This document shows, one piece after another, positions 46,658 through 58,774 of a DNA stretch of 64,000 nucleotides. Origin of the DNA: Bigelowiella natans CCMP2755 (lineage: Eukaryota; Cercozoa; Chlorarachniophyceae); NCBI GenBank assembly GCA_000320545.1, contig ADNK01002607.1, forward strand, positions 107,001 to 171,000. Direction: 5' to 3'. Made by a program: the position numbers and the translations under genes. How positions within the stretch are numbered: the first letter of the stretch is position 1; each line of letters begins with the position of its first letter. The notes under the pieces were generated by a model that was given only the letters and a program-made list of their open reading frames with translations, was not told the origin of the DNA and ran no database searches.

Positions 46658-47973
46658 CATCATATTTTGTTAATGCCATCAGGCATAAAAATACACCAGA
46701 ACAATTTGCTAGATAAAACCCGCAACTAAACTTACTCTAGGGGTGGTGCAACAAACTTTGCAGCAGAGGGTGAAATCATGCTGTGTGTGCCGATATGACG
46801 TACACGGGTCCGCGATTCTATAATCAGCAGCAGTTAGAACAATAGAGCAGCAGCAAACATCGCACAAAAATAAATGCAAAGGCAGAATAAAAACATATTG
46901 GGAGGACATAATGTGGTTAACTTGATCAATATCTCCTCCTCTCTTTTCATCACAAAGCCACCTTCTTACATAATAGTAACGATTCGATAGCACCAGTAGC
47001 AGCAGCAGCAGTCCTTCAGAATACTAGTACCTGACGACATGTTAGCCTTCGAGGTGTTGTTAAGAGAATCTTTCGGCATCATCGTCGTCGTAGCAGATAA
47101 GTTTTGTCGCTGGATTGAGGGATTTCTTTTTGAAAGTTGGGGGTTCTTTAAACTGGATGATGATGTCTTCGCTGCCGTCGTCATCTCCATAGCATTTTTA
47201 TTGCTGCTGCTATCGATGCTACTGAATTCTAACGTCGGTGTGGCAGATGAGGTTGAACTTCTTCCATCTTCAGTCTTGGGAATGACTACAGAAGAGCCAT
47301 CATTTCCACCACTCGTATCTTTATCGTTATCATGGTAGTCATCACCACCATCAGTATCATTATCATTGTTGTCGTCATTTTCCCCTACAGGGTCAACATC
47401 ACCACCTCCAGCCCTCGGAGAAGGGCGCAGATGCTGCCTCTGTTGTTTATCATTGCGATCGCTTAAAGACTGGCCACCAACGGAAATAGACCTTGTAAAC
47501 AAGGGTGGAGGAGGTGGTAGTGCGGATGGAAGTGGGGGAGAATTAGTGTGGCCGCCATAATAGTCACGAGAACCCTCCTTCTTTGGAATACTCGTTGTAT
47601 AACTTTGTTGACGCGACAAGTTGATGCGTTGCCGGAATCGATCCGAAGATAAGGATGAGTTACTTACGAATGATGCTCTTGAAGTGCCATTCTTGTGTTT
47701 CAACTTTTTTTCACCCCCTCCTACCTCACGCTGTCTCTCCGAGCTCTCAGCATCTTTATTGTTTTCATTGCACTTTATGTCACCATTGTTGTCGAATTTG
47801 GTGTTTTCGAGGAGCGATGTTATGGTTGATCGGAACTTCCTGCTTTGATTCATGCCATAAGCTGTAAGAGGATGGTCCACTTGAGAAACAAGAGTTGTCA
47901 GGGATTTATTGGCTTTTGCCCAGTTCCACTCTGATTCCGCATGCCGAAGTAGAAAGAGGTACCTAGACAACAT
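44101..47973 (-). CDS. Histidine phosphatase (phosphoglycerate mutase-like) with large low-complexity insertions
   Basis: Eight exons (minus): 47973-47031, 46817-46736, 46364-46282, 46095-46041, 45907-45854, 45735-44689, 44358-44278 and 44200-44101, phase-consistent, 814 residues. The phosphohistidine motif LLRHAESEWNW is at residues 8-18 (His11 the likely nucleophile), followed by HPLTAYGMNQS. The second arginine motif is SPLTRAVQT, the acidic part REKRGWCSLDTQGRDGG, then CTDKWWDTS and the second His in LIVVGHSAFFR; it ends SKLANCEMRGIK. Exon 1 carries about 250 residues of Ser/Asn/Asp-rich insert and exon 6 about 290 residues of Ser/Gly/Glu-rich insert, so less than half of the protein is catalytic fold. 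Such enzymes are usually 200-300 residues. The substrate cannot be predicted. Confidence 0.87.
44505..44566. repeat. (CA)n and (GA)n microsatellites in a phosphatase intron
   Basis: A CA run at about 44506-44523 and a GA run at about 44532-44566 in the intron between the 44689 and 44358 exon boundaries. Confidence 0.9.
46381..46424. repeat. (TA)n microsatellite in a phosphatase intron
   Basis: A TA dinucleotide tract of about 44 bases lying just beyond the 46364 exon boundary, on the upstream side in transcript sense. Confidence 0.9.
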
Positions 47974-48631
47974 TGACACGACGACGACGACGATGATATT
48001 AAACTCGTTATTACTTTGATTTCAAAACGAGGCGACCCCGTCACAATTAGATTGCTAATCGATCGATGCATTGAGTCCTTGATTCAATTCAATGAATCAC
48101 AAATACACCTATTATTTACGATGGTAGTAATGGTAGTAGTATTGTTATTATTACTTGTATTTGACTTTAGGCATCGGCACCCTACGGAACCAAACTGTGC
48201 ACACTTTCGGTTCTACAAGGGGACTCAAGGCCGATCCAACCTAAATTCATGATCAAGAGAAATCAGTATGACGATTATTGCAGTAGCAGACAAAACCGAC
48301 GGGCAGTAAACAACAAAAAAAGGGGGGAGGGTAGAGAAGAAGAAGCAGAAGAAGCAGAAGAAGCAGGGGAAAAGAAGAAGAAGGTAATAGCGTCGTCATA
48401 ATAATTTTAGAAAAAACGCGACAATTCAAAATGTCATGTAAGTATTAGATTGCGGCATTTACTTCCGCATGTTCATCATCAGTTATTACCAAATGACCAA
48501 TCGTGAGAAAATGCAACGATACTTGTGCGCTCCCCACCTGCATTGAAGAATTTGTCATATATACAGAATTGAACATTTTCGTATTCGTATTGCCCTTAGC
48601 CCCTTCTCTCTCTCTCTCTCTCTCTCTCTTT

Positions 48632-50110
48632 TCATCTCCAGACCCATATTACCTTTCCTGCATTAGGCAGCATGAGATGTATGTGAAGATATCCTTTACT
48701 GAGCCCACCACTGTCCCCAGACTTGTTCTTCTTCCTTTTTGCAATTGAGAGCCTTCGAGGCATTTTCCACACAGGGTGTGTGGTTGAGGAGCGGGCTGGC
48801 CAGGTGACTACGTTGCTTCGTCGATAACCTGCGCGGGTTATTATTTCAACAGCACGTGAAATCTTTTTCAAATCATCCAGGTCTATCAGGTGCAAACATT
48901 ATTGACCAAGGTTGTCGGTTCTTTTGTTGTTCTTTTGATGATCAGTAATAACGATGATGGATGACGAGTGTTCAATGTATTTTGGTCTCACCGTTTTCGT
49001 CTGAAAAGTACATTCGCACGCTAGGATCCATTCGATAAAAGGCTTTCTGAAATGGGTAGTATACCATACTTATATTAACATGGGATAACCAAATGGAATA
49101 AGAAAACACAAATTGTCCTGCTGCTGAAACATTACCCTCCCCCCCTACAGTTAAAATTTCTAGCCTACAATATAATAATACCAGATGGGGAGGAATATTT
49201 TCTATCTTCTCCAAAAGTATGACAAAATGATCGTCGAATGTATTGGCACTGCCCCTTCTATTCCCTCCAGTATCTTCAGCTCGTTTCGTGTTCTTCACTC
49301 CTCCCTTTTCTTCCCCCATGATTGCTGTTTTTTTCTCTTCCGACAAGTTCAAACTCGACATATGCTCCCTGGTTGAGGAGGTGGTAGTGTCACTAGCAAC
49401 AGGATGGGTTGGGGTAGTGCTTGTTTGAGGTTGTGGCGAGTGTGAAGGTGTTCCTGCCATACGCATCTTCCCGGACTGATTATGATAGCAGAGAGGTAAA
49501 TAAAAACGTATGTCCATACACCAAATGTGAGTATTGAATTCTCAATTATTGCAGAAAACGCCGACAACTAACCTCGTCTGAAAAGCTAAAATCAGTATCT
49601 TCCCCACGGCACATCGTCTTGTAATTCTAAATGAGAACACCACATATTCGGTCATCCCCGATGCGTTAGAGTGAGCACTTTTAATCGTTACTTGTTCTGT
49701 GTACTGTGTGTCTAATGCACTACCATTTGAGCCACAGAGGCTTTGGCCATTGCAGCCGCGTAAGCATCCTGTGCAAGTTGAACTTCCTGTTTTGGGACAG
49801 GAAGCTAATCACCAATTGAACATTAGCTCAGTTTTTAACGGCATGTACCTTGGAGTTCTTTTCTCTTGTCTTCATAAGGAGGTTGAGACTAGCCAGCTTT
49901 TTATGTGTATTCTCCAGAGCAACTAACACTTCTTGGTGTGCCTTTTCTTTCTCCCCTTTATCTTTCCCTACGCACAAATCGCTGTAACTTTGTATGTACT
50001 TTTGCTCAAACTGGGTGGATTATGGTACCCTCTGCTCCTCTTGTCGGCGAAGGGCCACCGGAAGCGCCCGCCTTGTGGGAACCGGAAGATGCACCATCAC
50101 TTTTCATCCC
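48632..50110 (-). CDS. Coiled-coil protein, possibly BAR/AH-like, 5' end unresolved
   Basis: Phase-consistent minus-strand exons: 50010-49849 (FEQKYIQSYSDLCVGKDKG...KTREKNSK), 49786-49724 (EVQLAQDAYAAAMAKASVAQM), 49626-49573, 49475 to about 49175, 49046-48992 (KAFYRMDPSVRMYFSDEN) and 48882 to a stop at 48632 (DLDDLKKISRAVEIITRA...). A further N-terminal exon lies around 50110-50040 (YMSSLKGMKSDG), and possibly one near 50255 (PYKALEVISQEFW). The long amphipathic helices with Gln/Ala/Lys spacing and the short linker between them resemble membrane-curving BAR/AH helical bundles, with a Ser/Thr-rich insertion in the 49475 exon. The family assignment is inference; the coding status is well supported by splice phase. 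Confidence 0.55.
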
Positions 50111-51087
50111 TTTGAGCGAGGACATGTAGCCCACTTCTGCAATCATTGTTATTTCAATAGGTATGATTCAGAGCTATGGACCACTTCCGCAATAACTAGA
50201 AGTAACCCAAAACTCTTGAGAAATCACTTCCAACGCCTTGTACGGCTGGAAAAAAACTCAAACATCTCAATGGCAACACGAAAGTCACGTCTGAATGCAA
50301 AACCTTAGAACACCGTATCTGGTAAGAGAACTGAGCAGAACTGATATTTCTGCTTCTCGTCCCAGCTCTCTATTCTGAGAAAAAGAAATACGTTCGATGG
50401 TGTTTTAAACGGAGAAGATCCACACCCTAGAGGCTCTCAAAATATATTTGAAGTAGAGGGGAAAGGGTGGGCCATTCTTTGGCCATAACACTATGTCCGA
50501 TACCAAGCGCTGATTTTGTGAGGCCTCGACATCACCATACAGGAAGCACCATTTGCGGTGGTTTCAGCCTTAAAATGCGGAAGTATGACAAAAATATCAC
50601 CAGCCTCATCTTTAAATCTTTACAACATCTCCTTGTTTTCGTAGATAAACGCCCATCAAAACGATGACACCTCTGCGACTATCTCATCAACAGACTCCGA
50701 AAATGAATATTCGGAATCGAGTACACGCACCTTGAGACGGATTAAAACCGTAGGAAATAATGTCTATTTGATTAGTCGTCATGCAATCATCATTATCTTT
50801 TGATTTGTTCCAACCCGGTAAAATGAAAACAAATCCCGGCTTTCACGATAATTCCTGGAAAAAATCGGAACTGTTTGCGAGAATACGACTATGGAGATTC
50901 TCGAGAGATTCATTTTCGTAGTATACCATACAACCGGAAGATAGGCCCCACCCCATCCAAGCTTCGAAAGAGAAGAGTCAATTCTAAAAGTTTGTTCCAC
51001 TTATATTTGATAATATCACGTGGATTAAGTTATGCATGCAAAAATATTGCGTCCACTTGGAATAATTTCTTGCGTTAATCTTTGCAG
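50111..51087. other. Spacer between the coiled-coil gene and the beta-helix gene
   Basis: May hold leader exons of both divergent genes. The ttttgcag-type acceptor at 51087 shows that the beta-helix transcript has at least one upstream exon, which I could not place. No palindrome island. Confidence 0.4.
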
Positions 51088-54000
51088 TGGTTCAGGTCGC
51101 TTTGCTCCTGCTTGGTACATTTACATTTGTTCCCACAAGCACCATAGCGACGCCTTCTATGCCTTTTTACGATTTCAATACAACCGAATTGGACTGTGGA
51201 ATGCGTCGGTTGATGTTGAAGAAGGCTACGGAGCTTCAACCATGGGAAGATCACCGTTCCACGTTCGATTCGCTTGAACTCGAGCGGTTGTGTGGAGATT
51301 CTATTCAGTCCTTTCTATCCAATCAGAAAGTCCTTCAATCACAAGAAAGTTCCAAATTTTCTATTAACAATGATGATGCTATTACATTGTTCGTTTGTCC
51401 GATTGATGGAGATGACTCCGAAGACAGCAGCATTAGGGGAACCGAAAAGAATCGTCCTTTCAGGACTATTCATGCTGCTTTAGGCCATATCCGCTCTCGG
51501 CGAAAGAAAGAGAATAGAAAATGGGAAAAAAATCATCGGCAAAATATCACTAACAGAAAAACTACGATAACAAACGCGGATGATCGCGGTTTCGCGAGAA
51601 TAGTGCTACGCGAGGGAGTCCACTTTCTTTACGACACCATTATCCTTGATTCTGGAGATTCACACCTGAGGTCGGTCGTAGTACAAAGTAAACTATTAGC
51701 TGCATGGCAAGAAAGTTACGCATCTTATGTTTACATCATTTATATTAATTATATTACATGCATCTGTTCAGTATTGAAGGTTATCCTGGAGAATCTGTCT
51801 GGATATCAGGGGGTGTTCCCTTGCCGAGAAATCTCACATGGAAGAAGAGTACTCTACATCCGAGTGAAAACGATGTTTGGATGGCCAATCTATCTGGGAC
51901 TAGAGCTCTTGAATTACTTGAACGCGGCAAACACCCAGGAATATCTGGTTTATTTACATTAAAGGACCATGTTAGGCTAACGCGAGCCCGCTTTCCTGAC
52001 GCAGACGCTGAAGTTGCACAGTGGGGGTAGATTCAATACTCAAACTTGTTATCATGTTTTCTTCTGACACTTATTTGAATATAAAGATACGCATCGCTGC
52101 AACGCGATTCGTTGTCGATTCCCGGGGAGTCGGTTCTCGAATGGACTAAACCCAATCCACAGCCTCAACCTACCTTCAAGTTCATCGATCTTTCAGATCC
52201 ACGAAACCCCAGTGGCCAGGTGAAGAATAACTCCCAGATGAATGAGTACAACACGTGGGGTGTGGGTCACGGGGGAGCCTGCAGTAGTGTTTGGGGCGAT
52301 GGAGATTCATACTGGTGTGGAAATGCAAGTGCTGGTGGATGGGCAGAGGTGGACCAAGAATGTGCCGTCAAAGGTACAATCCAAATTCCAATGGGCATGC
52401 AATACAACATGTCGTATGTGCCCCCATCTTCTTCCACCGGGAAGCCACTCGGCCCCCGATGGAAAGACGCAGATCTTACAGGGGCAATCGTACATGCATG
52501 GCATAGTCAGAGTTGGGCGACACACATGTTCCGCGTCCAGGGATTTGACCGTAAGAAAGGAATACTGAGCTTCACAAAAGGAAGTGGTGGGCAGGGAGGC
52601 AGAAATTGGTGCAGATGTGACCAGTGTGGCTATGCCGCTGGATGGTGTGGGCAGCATCAACAGCCCCCCATGAATAATGACACACGACTGATTGGTGGAT
52701 CATGGTACATTGAGAATGTAGTGCAAGAGCTAGACCAGCCAGGCGAGTGGTTCTATGATGCCGACACAAAATTCATCTACTACAAACCTAACCGAACAGC
52801 GTTTGATGATGATGGTCGTGACAACTATGCGAGACCCTTGTCGTTGGATGAAACTCTGGTTGCTTCTCACTTAGATAGTCTAATTACTATCAAAGGATCG
52901 ATGTCAGATCCCGTGTCTAATATCAATATCTCCGGGATTGGATTTCGTGATACAGCAGCAACATATATGCGTGAGTTTGAATGGGGGGCGCCTTCTGGGG
53001 GCGACTGGGCTCTGAGGAGGGGCGGTGCATTGTTCATTGAGGGGGCTGACGCTATAACGATAAGCAAGTGCCGGTTTGTGCGAGTGGATGGCAACGCGAT
53101 TTTCCTCTCAAGATACACAAGAAATGTTTCTATTTTGCGCAACCATTTCTCGTGGATAGGAGAAGGCGCAATGGCGACTTGGGGAGATACTGTGGACTAT
53201 GATGCGCGTAACGGAGAGCAACCACGCGACACGATTGTAGAATCCAACTATATTCACGATGTCGGGTTATATGAGAAACAGAGTAGTGGATGGGGGCAAG
53301 CAAAGGCGTGCCTTACATTACTTAAAGACAACATCATGTTCAATCTTCCGAGAGCAGCGATTAATTTCAACGATATGATGGGTGGGGGCAACAGCGTCAC
53401 GGGAAACCTAATCTGGAATTCATGCCGAGAATCCGGGGATCATGGTCCTATCAACTCTTGGGATCGCATGCCTTTCCTATCAAATGTCAGATATGGGAAG
53501 GAACGCCCATCATTTGACCCAAAAACTACCGAAATTTCCAACAATTTCATTTTTGCCAACTACGGTGGGTCCCAGGGTGTCGACAACGATGATGGATCAA
53601 GCTTCTTTGACATAGGCCGGAATGTCTTTTACAGTGCGGATGGTTTTAAGATGGATTATGGAGGCCACGACTCAAAGTTTCATGATAATCTCGTCGTTGT
53701 ACTACCGTATGATGGTCAGAATTGTTACAACGTTGGGCCGTTCCTCGAGAATCACGTCGACTTATTCGTAAACAATACATGTGTTTGCGGTGCAGCTCCT
53801 GCGACAATTCCCTCTGGATGCGGATCTCCAGCTTGCGCTGTTCATTATCGTAGCATTGTTTCTGATTCCAATGGGTCTGGGGTGGACACCTTCATGTGGG
53901 GGCATAATAACAGCGGTGTGAATATTGGAGCTCTGCAAAATCAAAAGTACGACAACCAGAAACAGGTCACTTATTCAGACCCTTCGATGGAACTCATTGG

Positions 54001-54223
54001 ATCTGCGGCAGAATGCAATGTGTCTGCTCCCAATGCAATGCTTGCTTCTCAAAACCGTTACTTCACGCCAATGGGAAATGCCTCCATAATGTGCTCTGAC
54101 AGCTTGTACAGTTTTTTGGAAGCAAAGGCCGAATTTGGTATCGAAAAAGGATCCAGCTATGATACACTCCCAGATCCAGAAGACGTGCTTCTGTGGGCGC
54201 GACAAATTCTTAACATGGAATAA
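51088..54223 (+). CDS. Secreted right-handed parallel beta-helix protein
   Basis: Exons 51088-51670, 51772-52026 and 52087-54223, phase-consistent, about 991 residues; the first codon(s) come from an unplaced upstream exon. The N-terminus (VALLLLGTFTFVPTSTIA) is a signal peptide. The region FRTIHAALGHIRSRR followed later by FARIVLREGVHFL is the usual entry to a beta-helix (glycoside hydrolase 28/pectate-lyase-like fold, the 'frequently repeated parallel beta-helix' layout). It continues with GEWFYDADTKFIYYKP and repeated rungs such as NISGIGFRDTAATY, ADAITISKCRFVRVDGNAIF and VSILRNHFSWIGEGAM. A Cys-rich insertion (WCRCDQCGYAAGWCGQH) interrupts the N-terminal half. Many N-glycosylation sequons. 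Probably acts on an extracellular or wall polysaccharide; the catalytic residues are not identified. Confidence 0.8.
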
Positions 54224-55155
54224 TGAGTTTCAGCCATCATTGATGATATTGCCACAGTCCCCTGGGGCATCCTTGCAGATGTCTAGATGTATATAATAAT
54301 CACCAGTTTGAATGAAAGTGCAAGTGATTGCAAATGCAAGGCATCGACGTCGGCATGCGTCACGGCAACCTTAATGGTAATTTTTAGCTGGTTGAGCCGT
54401 ACTAGCGTATCTCACTGACTTGCGACGGGTAGGCTCATCGTCATTCATTGGCTGCAGGCTTGGTTGAGCTGGCGATTTTGCAGCGGCGCTTTGAGCGAGG
54501 CTAACCATTCGATCGCAGAGCCACATGCACAATTAGCTAGCACATGCGAGCCAACGGACGGTTAAGGCGACGAGTCATGGTTAAGCACAATGTATGAAAC
54601 GGATGTAATAATGATGTGATTAAATTTTTTCAATGGTCATCTTAATGTATCTGTTTGTTTTTGCTACTATGCGCGGCAATCACAATGTGTGTATGGCCAC
54701 GCGCGCCTGTCATTACACTACTGGCCCACATCATGTGCATGAACTGCGACAAGCAGACACTATGACGATCATGACGAGTTTAGGGCGTCTGCATACACCT
54801 CGATCATCACACACACCGCATGTAGACACAGTTTGTATCATCATATTGGCGGTAGCGTTAGCTGCGCGATACCTTCTTCGCAAGCGCTGCAAGAGCTTCA
54901 ATTTGGCCCTGGGTCACTCCAGCACCAGAAGCCCCATCAGCATTTGCTTTCGCCTGGGAAGCTACGAGGTCCATTAGAGGGGCAAACCTTCAACATTAGA
55001 ATCGAATCAGTGGCTCTCGTGCAAGAGATGTCCTGACCGTGGCATCAAGACATCTATTCTGTGTGTGTCTGTACGTTTATGCATAGCATGTCTACATCTG
55101 CGGCGAAGCATGAATGACGACTTCATTTTTTGCTCAAAGTGCTTGTAAGTCGTCA
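54224..55155. other. Convergent spacer between beta-helix and DeSI genes
   Basis: Contains a diverged copy of repeat B (54592-54642, cggatgtaataatgatgtga ... ttcaatggtcat), agctagc near 54532-54542 and several gcatg/cacatg elements. The open frames here are not supported as genes. Confidence 0.5.
54592..54642 (+). repeat. Dispersed repeat family B, copy 3 (diverged)
   Basis: tgaaacggatgtaataatgatgtgattaa with ttttttcaatggtcat matches 834-882 and 43284-43332 with a small insertion. Confidence 0.55.
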
Positions 55156-57096
55156 CTACCGATACCTTGATAAATCTGCTTCTTTCTTCTCCAACTTCCC
55201 TGTTTCCTCCTTCTTTGTTTCCTCTTCTGAATCATGTTTCTCCTCATTCTCATCGAGTTTTCCTTCTCCTAGTGGGGGAAGCGATAGCTCCCCGTCGGCT
55301 GGTAGGTACAGTACCATCAGTGTATGGGTACATACAAATATGTAAAGTGTAATGTATACTTTTAAAATATATCATCATTGTTTCATTTTCATTGCATATC
55401 ACTGTACACGGGCACACGTTCGTGTAAGCATCATAGGCATGATAGATTTCTACTATTTCCAATGGTCTTCACCCCAGGGTACTGCTGCTTGGTGCTGGTT
55501 ATGGAGATTGGACAGCATGGGCTGGAGAAACTTTCCCATGGGGGTGCTCAATACGTCAGAGGTGAGGCCTGTTGGGGTGTGGAAGGGGGAGATAAGTCAG
55601 CTGAAATCATCGAACATAAGTTGAACATAATTGAGATAAGACATTCTTCTGTAACTTGCTCTCCATCACATCGATTGCATTTCGGGTAGGAAGAGATACG
55701 ATTGGTTTACCAGTAATATAGCTAGGAATAGACTTGCCGATGAGGAAATTGGATGCAGCTAAAGAAGATAAAAAATATAATACATCAACTTGTTGACTTA
55801 AGTTTGTGTGAATTTTTGTTTTTCGGTACACTCTTGCGACTAAGGTGCCACAACAACATCACATGGACGATGGAGATCTATAAGCTGACCACTTATCCAC
55901 TCTTATTATTTAATGTGATACTACGGTGGAAAGTGGCGGGGGAGGCGGGGGGGCGGACACATACCATCAGAAAAGTTATTGCAATTGTGCTTGATGAGAT
56001 CATAGGTCTTTGGTGTATATTTGCTCGACTCAGACCGAAGCCATGCGTGAAATGATGCCTAACACGCGGAGGGAAAAACAAAGACAAATGAGTTAGTAAT
56101 ACGTCAGGAAATGGAGTTCCCCCCCAGCAGCATTAAACGAAACGCGCACCTCACAACCTATGCGATTTGAAGATAACACATGCATCATGATTTTTGGACG
56201 GGCTCATACCTGAGACACATAAGTGGTCCCTAAGGGGAGCTTCTTCACCGGGTTCCTTGATTTTTTTATATCTTATTTTATTTTGATTATTTGTCGACGA
56301 ATAGAGGTGTTTTTTCACGATGCTGTTCAAAACATTGTTAATCTGTGCTTGAATTTCGATGGTCTTGGAAAAAGAGATTAATTCTTTTGTTAAATTCTTT
56401 TCCATTACAGCCTCTCCCACTCCCCCCTAGGATTGTTGCCTTACTGTTTTTTGGGGAGAGAGAAGAACACACACACACACACACACACTCCCTCCCGCTC
56501 TCTTCGTCAATATACTTCGGTGATCACTTAACACAATGGAGGATGACAACGACGACGGCGCAACAACGATTAGTATGAAATATTGAAAAAAGATTTTACC
56601 CAGCCTGAGTACTTCCAGGTTTGCATCCCTGGATTCCCCCCCCAAAATAATATTCGTAACCTTTAAGATGTTTTTTATTTTAACAATGTTGCTCGCTTTC
56701 ATGAATTCACTTGACTCTCTCGTTATCATCGTCCCCCCCCCCCCTCCCCTTAGTCTCTCCCTGATGTCGGTCTTTGTGTCTCTGTCTGTCTACTTTTCCA
56801 TTCTTCTCACTCCAAATCTCTCCTGCTAACGTTGCTAGATGAATCAAATATAACCCCACTGCCCCCCCCCTCCACACACACACTTACCGTACACCACTAG
56901 TCCTGTGTGCCACACACCATCAATTTGCTTGCCTAATCGGATGGCCACGTGCAAGTGTAAAACCAGCAATCATTATTATCAATTGCATGTACATGCACAT
57001 ATATCTTGTTTTAATACAGCATGCATGTGCTGTATGTTCCCGTAATTACATTTCCCTCACACCTACTCCCCGTTCACACACACACAAACACACACA

Positions 57097-57163
<67 letters not shown>

Positions 57164-57928
57164 GGGGGGAGAGAAGAGAGAAGCACACCGATAAGTTGTT
57201 TGGAGAGAGTCTTCGCCATCCCATTGCTTAGATCGTAAACCCATAGGTACACTGGAAAGCCGACTCCAGCCTTTTCCTTCGATGCCTGTCATCAACGAAG
57301 AGTTAACACAATCAGTATAAATATTTATATGATAAAAGAAATCAAAATAGTCATTCTTATTTTGTTCAAATTAATTCTAATATTGTAATTAATTAGTCTT
57401 CTAATTTTAGCACTTGTGTGTATGAATTTGAAATCACTGTTGATGATTATATTGCTGGCTTTACCAACTTAAGGTTGACTGGACGAACGTTGAGTTTGGG
57501 ACGTTTAGGACACGACGAGGACACGTTGTCGGGCGGGAGTATAACTGCGTATCTTCCCTTCGAGCGATGGTAGCCAATAACAGACCCAACTCTTCAAACG
57601 GGGTAAAAACAACAACAACAATAACACACACACACACACACACACACCACACCACACACCACACACACCAAAAAACATAGATAAGGATTTCACCGAGAAA
57701 ATAATAATATAAGGAAAATGAGAATGCACACAAATGCAGTAACTCTTAGTCACAAAGAAAAGCATGGCAAGTTTTATCCCACAAAGAGAAAAATGGAAGA
57801 GATGCGAAAAGTCCGAGAACATGCTATATGTACACTCGTCATGACGAAGACCTTTACCTTCCATTATATTGTGGCTTGGCCTTCAGCCCCAAGATTTCAA
57901 CCCTATCACCTTGCTTGAACGCTGTCTC
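55156..57928 (-). CDS. PPPDE (DeSI-type) thiol peptidase with an N-terminal SH3-like domain
   Basis: Phase-consistent minus-strand exons: 57928-57858, 57591-57465, 57285-57189, 56932-56888, 56660-56600, 56255-56210, 56058-55965, 55758-55711, 55568-55473 and 55298-55156. The N-terminal part (FKQGDRVEILGL...YNGRVGSVIGY...GRYAVIL...NVRPVNL) has the small SH3-like layout seen before other domains in algae. The PPPDE fold follows: VYLWVYDLSNG, then GVWHTGLVVYG with the catalytic His, YYFGGGIQGC, LGTTYVSQ, and YDLIKHNCNNFSD with the catalytic Cys, then GKSIPSYITG. The tail is acidic (EEKHDSEEETKKEE). DeSI enzymes are cysteine isopeptidases acting on SUMO or ubiquitin conjugates. The first exon(s) upstream of 57928 were not found. 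Confidence 0.88.
57078..57164. repeat. (CA)n(GA)n compound microsatellite in a DeSI intron
   Basis: CA repeats pass into a GA tract of about 45 bases; it ends about 25 bases short of the 57189 exon boundary, at its donor side in transcript sense. Confidence 0.9.
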
Positions 57929-58010
57929 CTGGTGGGTATCAAAGCCCCCCCCCCCCAGTAAAAAAGAAAAAGTGATGCATCTCTCTGGGTACCACGCAAC
58001 CATGTAAGCT

Positions 58011-58012
<2 letters not shown>

Positions 58013-58086
<74 letters not shown>

Positions 58087-58088
58087 AC
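58013..58088. repeat. (CT)n(CA)n compound microsatellite
   Basis: CT repeats (about 50 bases) followed directly by CA repeats. It lies 5' of the DeSI exon starting at 57928, possibly in an intron or leader of that gene. Confidence 0.9.
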
Positions 58089-58450
58089 TGCTCTATCTCG
58101 TATCTGTCTGCCTCTCCTCTCCGTCTAATTCTCTTCTTCTTCCTTTTTCCATCTCATCCTTCATTCACTTTCGTTGTATGTTCCTGTCTCTGCACATGTG
58201 GCTTATGCATGCTTGCATACGGTCCATCTAAAGGTGAATAATGGCGGTCCTCACATCACATACCGGTGCTGGTGCGTCGGACATCGCGAGTTTGTTCTTC
58301 TAGATCTAGTCGAGAATGTGTTCGAGAACTGGATCTGCAGATCAGTAATACGAGCTAAAACCAAAAGAAGTAGTAGTGCAACTTGTTGTTGTTGTTGTCA
58401 TTGTTGTTGTTGTTGTTGTTGTTGGTCTTGGTGGTGGAGTTGTCAAGCCT

Positions 58451-58483
<33 letters not shown>

Positions 58484-58564
58484 GTCATCCGGTAGTATCC
58501 GGCAGTAATCCCGGTAGTAATAACTGGTATTCATCTCATAGATCTATAAGCGAAACGCTAAACA

Positions 58565-58774
58565 ATGGCCCTGGCGCAGCTCCGGTTATCAACAACAACT
58601 GCATTGACGATCTTCGTGGCACTCTGCTATCGGACGAACAATGCTGCCTTGGCCTCCGAACATACAGTGGTAGATCTGATGGACGATATATCTTGCGAGA
58701 TACGCAAATGGGAATCAACCAACACCACCGCGGACTTCCAGAGAGCCGTTGATGTTTCAAAACGTAACCATTAA
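58565..58774 (+). CDS. Possible small secreted protein
   Basis: A 69-codon single-exon frame. It starts MALAQLRLSTTTALTIFVAL, a credible signal peptide with cleavage after NAALA, followed by a short acidic mature peptide (SEHTVVDLMDDISCEIRKWE) with one Cys and an NTT sequon. No homologue is recognised. It lies divergent to the DeSI gene's 5' side; a longer spliced form is possible because no exon was found downstream. Confidence 0.33.
   Translation: MALAQLRLSTTTALTIFVALCYRTNNAALASEHTVVDLMDDISCEIRKWESTNTTADFQRAVDVSKRNH

Noticed and set aside
58174-58752. A 192-codon frame with poly-Cys and poly-His
   Set aside because: Most of it is GTT and ATC microsatellite; the flanks show no domain. The overlapping short frame at 58565 has a better signal peptide and is listed instead with low confidence.
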